DNA from: CAJKWP01 sp964554475
Lineage (GTDB): Bacteria; Bacillota; Clostridia; Christensenellales; UBA1242
Direction: 5' to 3'
DNA length: 34,079 nucleotides
Assembly (NCBI GenBank): GCA_964554475.1
Contig: CAZKOT010000011.1
Coordinates: forward strand, 1 to 34,079
The notes under the pieces are model-generated. The model made no database searches. It was given only the letters and a program-made list of their open reading frames with translations, and had not been told where the DNA came from. This document shows, in pieces, positions 8,292 to 15,905 of this stretch; within the stretch, counting starts at the first letter, position 1, and the number at the start of each line of letters is the position of its first letter. The position numbers and the translations under genes were made by a program.

Positions 8292-9152
8292 ATGTTTGGT
8301 TTTAGAAGCGATGGAATTAAATTAAAAAAAATTGACCCGATTATTAGATTTACTAGTTACATTATGCCCGAACGTCATGATTCCCAAGTTGCAATGGTTA
8401 TAGATGTTAAATGTGATGGGATTGATGAATTTATTACAAAAAAATCTAAAGAAGGCATAGATTACAATTATAATCACATTATCAGTGCCGCTGTTGTAAG
8501 AACTTTTGCTCTTAGACCTAGATTAAATCGTTTTATTATGAGTGGAAGAGTTTATCGCAGAAAAGGAATTTTCATTTCTTTTGCTGTTAAAAATCGCTTA
8601 TTTGATGATGCAAAAGAAACAACGGTAAAAATAAAATTTACTGGTCACGAGACACTTTCTCAAATAAAAGATATTTTTGACACGGAAATTGCAAAGAATA
8701 CAAAAACTGAAGAAAATAATAATACAGACAAATTAGCAAAGGGCTTTTTAAAAATCCCGCATTTCATACTGAAGCCGGTGCTTGGTCTTTTAAAATGGGC
8801 AGATAAAATTGGGATTCTGCCAAAAAAAATTATTAAAACAAGTCCCTTTCACACAAGCTGTTGGCTTACTTTCATGAAATCATTAGGAAGCGATTTTGTT
8901 TATCATCATCTTTATGATTTTGGAACAACCGGTCTTTTTGTTTCTGTTGGTAAAGAAAAAAATGAAGCAGTTGTTGACCCTTATGGTGTTATTAAGGTTG
9001 AAAAAATAATAAAACTTGGATTAGTTATTGATGAAAGAATTACTGATGGACTTTATAATTCTAAATCAATAAAATTATTTAAACGTCTCATGCAAAGTCC
9101 AGAGCTTTTGGAAGAAGGTCTTGAGTTTGTAGAAGAGGATCCGGATGCTTAA
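8292..9152 (+). CDS. 2-oxoacid dehydrogenase E2 / chloramphenicol acetyltransferase-fold protein
   Basis: A 286-residue protein that is only the catalytic domain of the E2/CAT acyltransferase fold; lipoyl and E1-binding domains are absent. Recognisable parts are the N-terminal strand region with RFTSYIMPERHDSQV, a conserved block near residues 194-225 (TSCWLTFMKSLGSDFVYHH), and the C-terminal catalytic-loop equivalent LVIDERITDGLY near 245. In true E2/CAT enzymes this loop is D-H-R-x-x-D-G with the catalytic His; here His is replaced by Glu. I recall stand-alone members of this kind in anaerobic Bacillota, so the change may be a family trait. The substrate is unknown and classical acyl transfer is doubtful. 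It has its own promoter and a strong ribosome binding site. Confidence 0.8.
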   Translation: MFGFRSDGIKLKKIDPIIRFTSYIMPERHDSQVAMVIDVKCDGIDEFITKKSKEGIDYNYNHIISAAVVRTFALRPRLNRFIMSGRVYRRKGIFISFAVKNRLFDDAKETTVKIKFTGHETLSQIKDIFDTEIAKNTKTEENNNTDKLAKGFLKIPHFILKPVLGLLKWADKIGILPKKIIKTSPFHTSCWLTFMKSLGSDFVYHHLYDFGTTGLFVSVGKEKNEAVVDPYGVIKVEKIIKLGLVIDERITDGLYNSKSIKLFKRLMQSPELLEEGLEFVEEDPDA

Positions 9153-9201
9153 AGTTTTTTTTGAGACAACTAAAAATATAATTCAAAAATAAAAAAACTC
9201 T

Positions 9202-9310
9202 TCCCTCGCTTCCATGACGGATTCACCACGTAAATCCTGCAATTTGCACAAGTAATTGACACTCGGGCAAAGCATCACTCTCAAGAGGGAATTATTAAAG
9301 GATTGTCAAA
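9202..9310. repeat. Dispersed intergenic repeat, copy 1
   Basis: Block A (9203-9243, CCCTCGCTTCCATGACGG onward) matches 21783-21823. It contains an imperfect hairpin GGATTCAC/GTAAATCC that corresponds to the perfect GGAATTAC/GTAATTCC in copy 2. Block B (about 9250-9310) matches about 21896-21960 but in the opposite orientation. TTCCCTC (9202-9208) and GAGGGAA (9285-9291) form an inverted pair around the unit. No coding potential was seen. Confidence 0.55.
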
Positions 9311-9339
9311 ATTTTTTCTGAAGATTTTCCCAGTCTTTT

Positions 9340-10131
9340 TTATTTCCAATTCTCATCAAACCATTCAACTGCTTCTTCAAGTATTTTTTTGTTTTCTTCA
9401 TTTAAATGGGGCTTGAAATGTTCATAGATTGCTTTACTGTAACCCATTTCTTTTGTAAGATTTTTTGAATAAGCAAAATTTAAATCAAATGTAAAAGTAA
9501 GAAGAAAAATTGCTCTATCAATTAATGAAACAACGTCTTTTACATCATTTGATTTAAATTCTTTAAATCGTTTTAAAATTTTTTGTGAAATTCCACCATT
9601 TGTGTATTCAATATTATTTGGCGAAAAGCTTATTTTTTTTATTATTCTAAAAATGTCAAGTTTGTCAGCATCACGAATTATTTTTGAATGCAAAATAAAC
9701 TCTTTTTCCTTTTCCTGTGCATTTTTAAATTTTTTACTTTCATTTAAAATTTTTTCATAATCAATAAACCATTTATTATGATTTTCAATTGCTAATCTAA
9801 TTGTTTTATAAAATTTTTTGTCAATTTCAAATTTTTCAATTTCATTTTCGTCAAATAATTTTATTGCTGCATAATCCCCATGGTCAAAAGACTTTAAATC
9901 ATTAAAAGTTTTAAATTTTGTCCATTGTTCAAATCTTGCATAATCATGTAAAATTCCAATTGCGTAAGCGAGAATGCAGTTTTCTTCATCCAAATTCAAA
10001 CTTTTTGCAATCTCATAAGATAAGTTTGCAGTTTTTAAAGTATGTTTGTACTTCATTGAAATGTTGTATTGTTTTAAATCGTAGTTATTTACGTGTTTAG
10101 TAAAGATTTCAATAAGTTTTGATTTGTCCAT
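9340..10131 (-). CDS. HD-domain metal-dependent phosphohydrolase
   Basis: A 263-residue HD-superfamily protein. Metal-binding residues are visible in order: H30 (KHTLKTANLS), H62-D63 (GILHDYARFEQW), H84 in FDHGDY, H118 in IENHNKW, and the distal D156 (IRDADKLDI). The LHDYARFEQ signature is common in small bacterial HD hydrolases of unknown substrate; nucleotides, cyclic nucleotides or phosphate esters are possible. The gene starts only 14 bases after the Vps4-like gene, with AAGGA before its ATG, so it is probably the last gene of the ESCRT-like operon. Whether it works in that system or is a passenger is open. Confidence 0.85.
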   Translation of the reverse strand: MDKSKLIEIFTKHVNNYDLKQYNISMKYKHTLKTANLSYEIAKSLNLDEENCILAYAIGILHDYARFEQWTKFKTFNDLKSFDHGDYAAIKLFDENEIEKFEIDKKFYKTIRLAIENHNKWFIDYEKILNESKKFKNAQEKEKEFILHSKIIRDADKLDIFRIIKKISFSPNNIEYTNGGISQKILKRFKEFKSNDVKDVVSLIDRAIFLLTFTFDLNFAYSKNLTKEMGYSKAIYEHFKPHLNEENKKILEEAVEWFDENWK

Positions 10132-10145
10132 TTTTTATTCCTTAA

Positions 10146-11282
10146 TTATATTTGTTTTTTGGCATATTTTTCAAACTCTTTTATGGTTTTTTCTGTGACT
10201 GATGGTGGAACTTCTTTAATTGCTCGTTCAAAATCTGCAAAGGTAATTTTGACAATGGTGTCAGTTTTGATTGATTCAAGGAGAGGTTCTTCCTTTGCTC
10301 GTTCGCACAATTCTTCAATGTCGGCTCCACTATAGTTATTTGTAAGCTCAACAAGTTTTTCTATGATTACATCATTCGCTATTGGGACTCCGCTTATAAA
10401 TTTATTAAATAAAAATTCACGGGCAGGAGCATCTGGAAGTGGAACGTAAATTTTTTGAGAAAATCTTCCGCTACGCATTGCTGCTCCATCAACATCCCAA
10501 GGTCTGTTTGTTGCCCCCAAAATTAATAGGTTTGAGTTTTTACTTGCAAAGCCGTCGATTTGTTGAAGAAATTCATTAACTCTTTTGTCATTATGGACAT
10601 CAAGTCCACGAGAACCAATTAAACTGTCTAATTCATCAATAAAAATAATTGCTAAATCATCTTGCTTTGCCGTTTCAAAAAGAGTATTTATATTCTTTTC
10701 AGATTCGCCAACCCATTTTGAAACAATGTCTGAACCTTTGACTACATAAAACTTTGCATTAACTTCGGAAGCAATTGCTTTTGCAATCATTGTTTTACCT
10801 GTTCCAGGAGGACCATAAAGCAAAACACCACCACCCGATTTTTTGTTATATAAGTTATATTTATCGGGATATTTTATAGGATTAATCATCCGAATTGTGA
10901 TTGCACGTTTGACATCTTCAAGACCGGCAACATCGGAAAATTTTATATCGGGAACGGTTGCACTTTTCCATTGTTTAATCAGTTCTTTATCTTTTGCTAT
11001 ATTTGTTGATTTGGGCTTTTGTGCATTTGAAGTTGAGTTTTCATTTGACGTGATTGTACCCGACGAAATACCTTCAGCATATTCAAGCAATCTCTTTGCC
11101 CTTTCAAATCTTGCTTTTTTGAGATTTTCAGAACTCAATTTTGCAAGTTTCATCATGGTTTCAGCAGCGAGAAGAAAATTTCTTCTTGCCAAAACGGTGT
11201 TTCCGTTTTGTTGCTCTTTTTTTGCCTTTTCGTAATAAATGTTAAATTTGTCATTTAACAAACTGGCATTAAGGTCTGCCAT
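10146..11282 (-). CDS. Vps4-like AAA ATPase with N-terminal MIT-like domain
   Basis: A 378-residue AAA ATPase resembling the Vps4/katanin/spastin (meiotic) clade. Residues about 10-72 form three predicted helices with the pattern of the MIT domain that binds ESCRT-III tails (YYEKAKKEQQNGN, then ARRNFLLAAETMMKLAK, then ARFERAKRLLEYAEGI). A linker (73-110) leads to the AAA core: FSDVAGLEDVKRAI, Walker A GPPGTGKT (157-164), pore-loop KWVGESEK with Trp190, Walker B IIFIDE (212-217), sensor ATNRPWDVDGAAMRSGRF with N259 and candidate Arg fingers R270/R273. The C-terminal PPSVTEKTIKEFEKYAKK resembles the last helix of Vps4. The start at 11282 is chosen for AGGAGG six bases upstream; a longer start at 11324 has none. 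Inferred role: remodelling or disassembly of the ESCRT-III-like polymers encoded just upstream. Confidence 0.88.
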   Translation of the reverse strand: MADLNASLLNDKFNIYYEKAKKEQQNGNTVLARRNFLLAAETMMKLAKLSSENLKKARFERAKRLLEYAEGISSGTITSNENSTSNAQKPKSTNIAKDKELIKQWKSATVPDIKFSDVAGLEDVKRAITIRMINPIKYPDKYNLYNKKSGGGVLLYGPPGTGKTMIAKAIASEVNAKFYVVKGSDIVSKWVGESEKNINTLFETAKQDDLAIIFIDELDSLIGSRGLDVHNDKRVNEFLQQIDGFASKNSNLLILGATNRPWDVDGAAMRSGRFSQKIYVPLPDAPAREFLFNKFISGVPIANDVIIEKLVELTNNYSGADIEELCERAKEEPLLESIKTDTIVKITFADFERAIKEVPPSVTEKTIKEFEKYAKKQI

Positions 11283-11343
11283 TTCATGCCTCCTTTGTGT
11301 TTTTAATAAAAAAGATAAAATCAAATTTCATGCTTTTTCTTTA

Positions 11344-11940
11344 TTATTTGTCTTCACTACTAGCTTCGATTTTCTTTTTTAATTCTTCGAGTTCTTTGTC
11401 AATTTCCTCACCAGCAATATTATCCTGTGCAGCTTGTTCATTGACAAGTGCATCTATTTCTTTGTCGCTGATTCGATTCCCATCAGTTGCTGCTTGGGCA
11501 AAAGTTGATTGATTCATGTCAAGGAAAACGTCCATTTTTTCAGTTTGCATTTCAACTCCTTCCATTGCAATTTCAAACTGTTTTTGGACTTTTTCAAACT
11601 CTTTGTTGTTTGTTAATCTTGCCATTTCTTTTGAAAGAACGCCCATTCCTTTCAAAAATTCTGTTGTCATCATTGACATGTCTTTCATTTGAGAAGTAAT
11701 CTCAAAATTCAAAAGCATTTCGTATGCCTTTTTTTGTTGCGAAATTGTCATTTTTAATCCGCTTATTGCAAGATTATATTGCATGGGCAAATCTTTTTGT
11801 TTTGCCGTTTTTGCTGCTTGAAGATATACAGTTTTTTGATCCTCAAGTGCACGAATATGCTTGTTCATTGAATTTAAAGTTTTTCTAACAAGCATCTTCT
11901 TTTCGATTTCTTTTGATGCCTTACTTTGAAAAATTCCCAT
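11344..11940 (-). CDS. ESCRT-III-like coiled-coil protein, Vps2/CHMP2-like
   Basis: A 198-residue, almost wholly helical protein with the layout of ESCRT-III subunits: short MGIFQSK start, basic first half (about 8-80), acidic second half and a terminal helix. Residues 91-145 (TTEFLKGMGVLSKEMARL, then FEKVQKQFEIAMEGVEMQTE) follow the pattern of the CHMP2/Vps2 region after helix 2 (V-T-K-A-M-x-x-M-N-x-x-x and F-E-x-x-x-E-x-M-D). The end, GEEIDKELEELKKKI (177-191), is close to the MIM1 motif that binds MIT domains (here I180, L184, L187, K188). AAGGAG lies seven bases before the ATG. It sits between the Snf7-like gene and the MIT-ATPase gene. The family call is by eye and coiled coils mislead, but the gene pairing supports it. 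Confidence 0.72.
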   Translation of the reverse strand: MGIFQSKASKEIEKKMLVRKTLNSMNKHIRALEDQKTVYLQAAKTAKQKDLPMQYNLAISGLKMTISQQKKAYEMLLNFEITSQMKDMSMMTTEFLKGMGVLSKEMARLTNNKEFEKVQKQFEIAMEGVEMQTEKMDVFLDMNQSTFAQAATDGNRISDKEIDALVNEQAAQDNIAGEEIDKELEELKKKIEASSEDK

Positions 11941-11985
11941 TTTTTTCTCCTTAATTTTTTATTTTTTTAATTTGACTTTAATTTG

Positions 11986-12588
11986 TTAATTGTTATTTGT
12001 TGACAACGGTTCTTCTGCTAATGGTTTTGCATCGGCTTTTTCTTCAAGTTTTAAATCGTCCTCGCTTTCGAAAACCGCCAAAAGTTCATCATCATTTTTA
12101 CTAGGTGCGTAAATTTCCTTGTTTTCCTCATATGCATTTTGCACCTCATTAAACAAATCGTCAGAAGAAGTCAAAACATCTTCGGCACGAATTCTTGTAT
12201 TTAATGCTTTATTCAAAAATTTTGCAAGTCCCTTTTGGTCAGCAAGCAGGTTTCCAAGAGATACCTTTGTTGTCCCCAAAAAAAATTCTTTTTCGTCAAG
12301 AGCATCTTTCAAACGGTTTAAAAGTTTTGTGTTGTATAAAAGATACATTCCTCTTTTCAAATCTGTTTGAATTCCCGCTTTGAGCTCATTAATTTTTTTT
12401 GCATAAATTAGCTTTAATTCTTGAGTTTTTTCCACTCTGCCCTTTTTTAAAAGAGAAGCAATTTGTTCATTTTTTTCAACAATTCCATCCTCAATCATAC
12501 TCTCTTGTTTTTCAAGTTGATAAATGGCGTCAATAATTTCTTGACGTTTTAATTTTTTATAACTCATTTTTTTCTTAAAAGGCCACAT
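11986..12588 (-). CDS. ESCRT-III-like coiled-coil protein, Snf7/CHMP4-like
   Basis: A 200-residue helical protein beginning MWPFKKKMSYKK, a hydrophobic and basic N terminus like the membrane-inserting start of ESCRT-III proteins. Residues 15-75 (EIIDAIYQLEKQESMIEDGI, then ASLLKKG and ELKLIYAKKINELKAGI) match the pattern of Snf7/CHMP4 helices 1 and 2 (E-A-I-x-x-L-x-x-x-E-x-M-L...A-L-x-x-L-K-R-K-K). The second half turns acidic and ends in a disordered tail with AKPLAEEPLS, which might be a Pro-type MIT-binding element. The start is ATG 12588: GGAGG lies five bases upstream, whereas the TTG at 12600 would put this site inside the gene. It follows the TIR gene by 15 bases. Confidence 0.7.
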   Translation of the reverse strand: MWPFKKKMSYKKLKRQEIIDAIYQLEKQESMIEDGIVEKNEQIASLLKKGRVEKTQELKLIYAKKINELKAGIQTDLKRGMYLLYNTKLLNRLKDALDEKEFFLGTTKVSLGNLLADQKGLAKFLNKALNTRIRAEDVLTSSDDLFNEVQNAYEENKEIYAPSKNDDELLAVFESEDDLKLEEKADAKPLAEEPLSTNNN

Positions 12589-12603
12589 TTTGTCCTCCAA
12601 TTA

Positions 12604-15390
12604 TTAATTATTTGGCTTTTTTTGTTGCACTGGTGGTTTTGGTGGTAATTTAGGGTAGTTGTTAACGGGCGGTTTTTCTATGTTTTTGTTTTCTTCATTA
12701 AAAGGTCTTTTGGGTAAAAAAACATTTTTTGAAGTGTCATTTGGTTTTAAATCTGTTGATTTGTTTTCTTTTTTTAACAACTCATCCATCTTGTCGTTTG
12801 GTGGAGCAATAGAAGGTTTGTTTACTCCTGTCTCACTTTCTTTTTTAAACTCTTTTTTTTCTTCATCTTCTTTTTTTAAATTTTTTGTATCCTTTTTTTC
12901 ATTATCAACTTTGTCAGTTCCATCGCTTGATTTTTTAAATTCTTTTTCTTCTGGTTTGTTGTTTTCATCATCTTTTTTTTCGGTTTCAGTAGTTTTGTCG
13001 ACTTCACTTTTTATTTTTTTAAAAAATGTAAATTTTTTAGGTTTTTCTTTTACAGTTTCTTGAGTTGTTGGCGAAGCAATTTCCAATTCTAAATTTTGAA
13101 GCCCTGAAATTTCATCAATAAAATTTACAAACGAAGTTGGATTTAAAAAAGTTATTTCCTGTTTCAATTCAATAATATTTGTTGATAATTCCAATCTTTT
13201 AATTTCGTCCTCAATTTCTTGAATTCGTTTAATGTTTTGTTCAATTATTGAATGTGCTTTTTCAGCAAACTTATCAAACTTAACAGAATAATATTTGGGC
13301 TTTTGTGCATTTATATCTTTTATTCGTTTATTATTAACATTTATTAAGGTTTGTTTTTCAAGTTCGAGATTTTTAAGATCGGTTTGTGTTTCTAAAAGTT
13401 GGCTAGATAGTTCTGTTTCACAAAAACTTTTATATTTTTCCAAATATGTTTTAATGAAATCATTTTTTCCTGCAATAACGTCAACTTCTTCATATATTTG
13501 GACAAGACCGTCTTTAATTTCATTAAGTTTTGTTAGTTTTTCTGCACGTCTTTCGATTAATTGTTGTTGTACTTTGGTTACTTCTTCATCAAATTGTGTA
13601 ACTTCGGCCTTTAATTTTATGTTTTCGTCTTTAAGAGTTTGAAGCTTTTTTTTGTCATTGTCAACAATATCACGAACTTTACTTAATTTTTTATTTCGCT
13701 TGAGGTAGTAGCTTAAAATTGATGGTAATAACCCAATAAATCCTAAAATAATTCCTTCCCCTAATGTTCTGGCAGGATTTGCATTTAACCTGAGATTAAT
13801 AATTGTTCCAAAGAATGCAATTGTAACAACAATAAAAGCAACAAGATTTAAAAAAGAAAACAGCCAGCTTGTGCCCGAAATATTTTTTATGTAATAATCC
13901 TTGTTGTTTAAATGAGTTCTAACTTCTTTTAAAGCAGCATTATTAATTTCAATTGCCTCGCTTAAACCCGCCTTACTTCTTAGTTTAAATTCATTGATTT
14001 CATTTTGAAAACTTTCAATTTCATGTTTATATTTTGAAAAATCTTCAATTTTTTGTTCAAATTGCATTGCTAATTCATCGGTTTTTGTAAGCAGTTTCAT
14101 TTTTTCTTCAAATAAGGAAATTTCATTTTTAATGATACTTTCTTCGCTATGATTTGCAAAACGTCTTGCAGTTGAAATATTATAAAAAACCTTTTCTTTT
14201 AGTTGGTCATCCAAATGAAGTGTTATGGGATTGATTTCCCAATTATCAGTTAAAATTTTTGCCTTTGTGAACCAACCCATTGCTTTACGTGGATACTCAT
14301 CAATTGCCTCGTCAATAATTTCAAGTGCACGGGTTTTATTATTAATTTCAAAATATGCTAATGCTCTATCAATTTTTTCTTCAACTGTTTCACGTGAGCC
14401 CTTTAATTTTTTGTCAACATAGTCAACCACCTTGTCCTCAATTGAAACACCAGTTGCTTCGGGGTCTTCAAAAGATAAAAATCGTTTTTGTTTCAAACGA
14501 ACTTCCAAATTATCTGCAATTTCAATTTCATAACCACCGGCAGGATATTTTTGTAAATTTATTCCTTGATTTCGAAAAATTGCTGGCAGGTCGCTAGGTT
14601 TAATATTTTTAAAAACAGCAAATGCAACGTTTTGCAAACCTTCATCAATTGTTCTGTCGCGAAAACGTGCCCATTCGTTTTTAAGCCAGGGTGTTTGTAA
14701 ATTTGATATATCAGTAATGACTAAAATAAAAATCTTACATGTGTAAATTGCCTTGTAGATTATCGGTTCATAATCTTCACCTAACCTGTCTTTTAATGTT
14801 ACTTCAGAAAAAAAAGTATTAATGTTTCTTTTTTCAAGTTCGTTGTAAATGTTTCTTGCAATAATTCTATCTTCGGTTGGATTTCCATCTGAATCGGTTG
14901 ATTTAAAGCAAATAAAAACATCAAAATCTTTTTCGTTTTTAACTTTTTCTTTTATTGCATTTTGAAGGTTGTCAATTTCAATTGCCTGTCTTTGAAATTC
15001 TTCTGCCTGCTGTTCAGAAGCATGAAGAAGTGCTTTTAAGTAATTTTCATCATTTAAAATACTATGCTTAATTGTTCTTCTACAAGTCGGTATGTATTTT
15101 CCTGTTCGTGGGTCTTCAACATAATCAATTCCAAAGGTGCTTAAAGTTAATCCCCAATACGCATCTGCATCGGTTTCATCTTCCTTTAGTGCAATTTGAT
15201 AGGCGAGAATTGCTCCGTCAAAATCACCACGAAGACGTGAAATGTTGGCATGATTGAGAAGGGAAACAATGCGTTCATTTTTTTCGTTACGGAAATGAAA
15301 AATTGAACCGCATGACTTACATTTGCCAATTAAATTATCGTCACTCAGTTTCAATTCACCCTTACATTGAACACATCTTAATACTTCCAT
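12604..15390 (-). CDS. Zinc-ribbon, TIR-domain, two-span membrane protein with coiled coil
   Basis: A 928-residue multidomain protein. Order: zinc ribbon (C6, C9, C24, C27); TPR-like helices (about 40-80); TIR domain (about 154-300) with strand FDVFICFK, EDRIIARNIYNELEKRNI, and LGEDYEPIIYKAI, where E208 aligns with the catalytic Glu of NAD-cleaving TIR domains; a second helical repeat region (about 330-420); a membrane hairpin (about 508-532 and 544-562); a long coiled coil (about 565-790); then a Lys/Glu-rich linker and a Pro-rich tail (PKLPPKPPV). GAGG precedes ATG 15390. It is the centre of the operon, probably membrane-anchored with the TIR domain in the cytoplasm. It could be a sensor or an NADase effector, or the TIR could be only a scaffold. 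Confidence 0.85.
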   Translation of the reverse strand: MEVLRCVQCKGELKLSDDNLIGKCKSCGSIFHFRNEKNERIVSLLNHANISRLRGDFDGAILAYQIALKEDETDADAYWGLTLSTFGIDYVEDPRTGKYIPTCRRTIKHSILNDENYLKALLHASEQQAEEFQRQAIEIDNLQNAIKEKVKNEKDFDVFICFKSTDSDGNPTEDRIIARNIYNELEKRNINTFFSEVTLKDRLGEDYEPIIYKAIYTCKIFILVITDISNLQTPWLKNEWARFRDRTIDEGLQNVAFAVFKNIKPSDLPAIFRNQGINLQKYPAGGYEIEIADNLEVRLKQKRFLSFEDPEATGVSIEDKVVDYVDKKLKGSRETVEEKIDRALAYFEINNKTRALEIIDEAIDEYPRKAMGWFTKAKILTDNWEINPITLHLDDQLKEKVFYNISTARRFANHSEESIIKNEISLFEEKMKLLTKTDELAMQFEQKIEDFSKYKHEIESFQNEINEFKLRSKAGLSEAIEINNAALKEVRTHLNNKDYYIKNISGTSWLFSFLNLVAFIVVTIAFFGTIINLRLNANPARTLGEGIILGFIGLLPSILSYYLKRNKKLSKVRDIVDNDKKKLQTLKDENIKLKAEVTQFDEEVTKVQQQLIERRAEKLTKLNEIKDGLVQIYEEVDVIAGKNDFIKTYLEKYKSFCETELSSQLLETQTDLKNLELEKQTLINVNNKRIKDINAQKPKYYSVKFDKFAEKAHSIIEQNIKRIQEIEDEIKRLELSTNIIELKQEITFLNPTSFVNFIDEISGLQNLELEIASPTTQETVKEKPKKFTFFKKIKSEVDKTTETEKKDDENNKPEEKEFKKSSDGTDKVDNEKKDTKNLKKEDEEKKEFKKESETGVNKPSIAPPNDKMDELLKKENKSTDLKPNDTSKNVFLPKRPFNEENKNIEKPPVNNYPKLPPKPPVQQKKPNN

Positions 15391-15445
15391 TAGTCCTCTG
15401 TTAAACTCTAAAGTTTTTTTTCATTACTTTTTTTTCTTCTAATGC

Positions 15446-15847
15446 TTACTTTTTTATCAAGGCATTTCTTTCAATAAGCAAAAGGTCAATTTCCGAAGTA
15501 AGTTTTGAACTTGAATGATAACTTCCACTATCCTTTGCTCTTGCAAGTGCAAGTTTCAAATCTCCCAACCTGTCAGCTATACGTCCATCATATTCCAAAA
15601 CTTTTGGGTCGGAAGAAGGACTGGAATATCTAATTTTGTCCTGGACATTTTCAATTTCAGTTTTTAATTTTTCGTCATCACAAAGAGAAAGCAAAACCTC
15701 AATAGAAGAAACTAAATCGTTTAAGTTTTGTTTACTTAGTTCAACTTTGTCTTCTTTGTCTTCTTTTCGGTTTTGGATCACGTAAATTAAGTAAGCACAT
15801 CCAACAATTGCAACAAAGATAATTAACACCCACGCCCACCAAGGCAT
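15446..15847 (-). CDS. Small single-span membrane protein of the ESCRT-like operon
   Basis: A 133-residue protein with one N-terminal membrane segment (WWAWVLIIFVAIVGCAYLIY, residues 3-22), a highly charged KED stretch, and a helical soluble domain of about 95 residues that looks like a helical bundle or short coiled coil. I recognise no named family. AGGTG lies five bases before the ATG. It sits 58 bases after the SPFH gene and 55 bases before the TIR gene, on the same strand, so it is probably a membrane adaptor of the same complex. The position resembles the small membrane partner genes found beside PspA and SPFH genes in Bacillus (ydjFGHI), but that is an analogy. Confidence 0.75.
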   Translation of the reverse strand: MPWWAWVLIIFVAIVGCAYLIYVIQNRKEDKEDKVELSKQNLNDLVSSIEVLLSLCDDEKLKTEIENVQDKIRYSSPSSDPKVLEYDGRIADRLGDLKLALARAKDSGSYHSSSKLTSEIDLLLIERNALIKK

Positions 15848-15905
15848 ATTTCACCTCACTTTTATCCGTAATAATGAATTTTTCCAACAAATTCTAGAAT
15901 TATTT

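Noticed and set aside
10843..11235. Plus-strand frame of 130 codons opposite the AAA ATPase
   Set aside because: It lies entirely inside the MIT-AAA gene with clear motifs on the other strand, and has no start signal.
12659..13063. Long plus-strand frame opposite the TIR gene tail, rich in Ser and Phe
   Set aside because: It is the reverse of the Lys/Glu-rich coding strand (AAA/GAA read backwards gives TTT/TTC). No ribosome binding site or family pattern; the minus-strand gene explains it.
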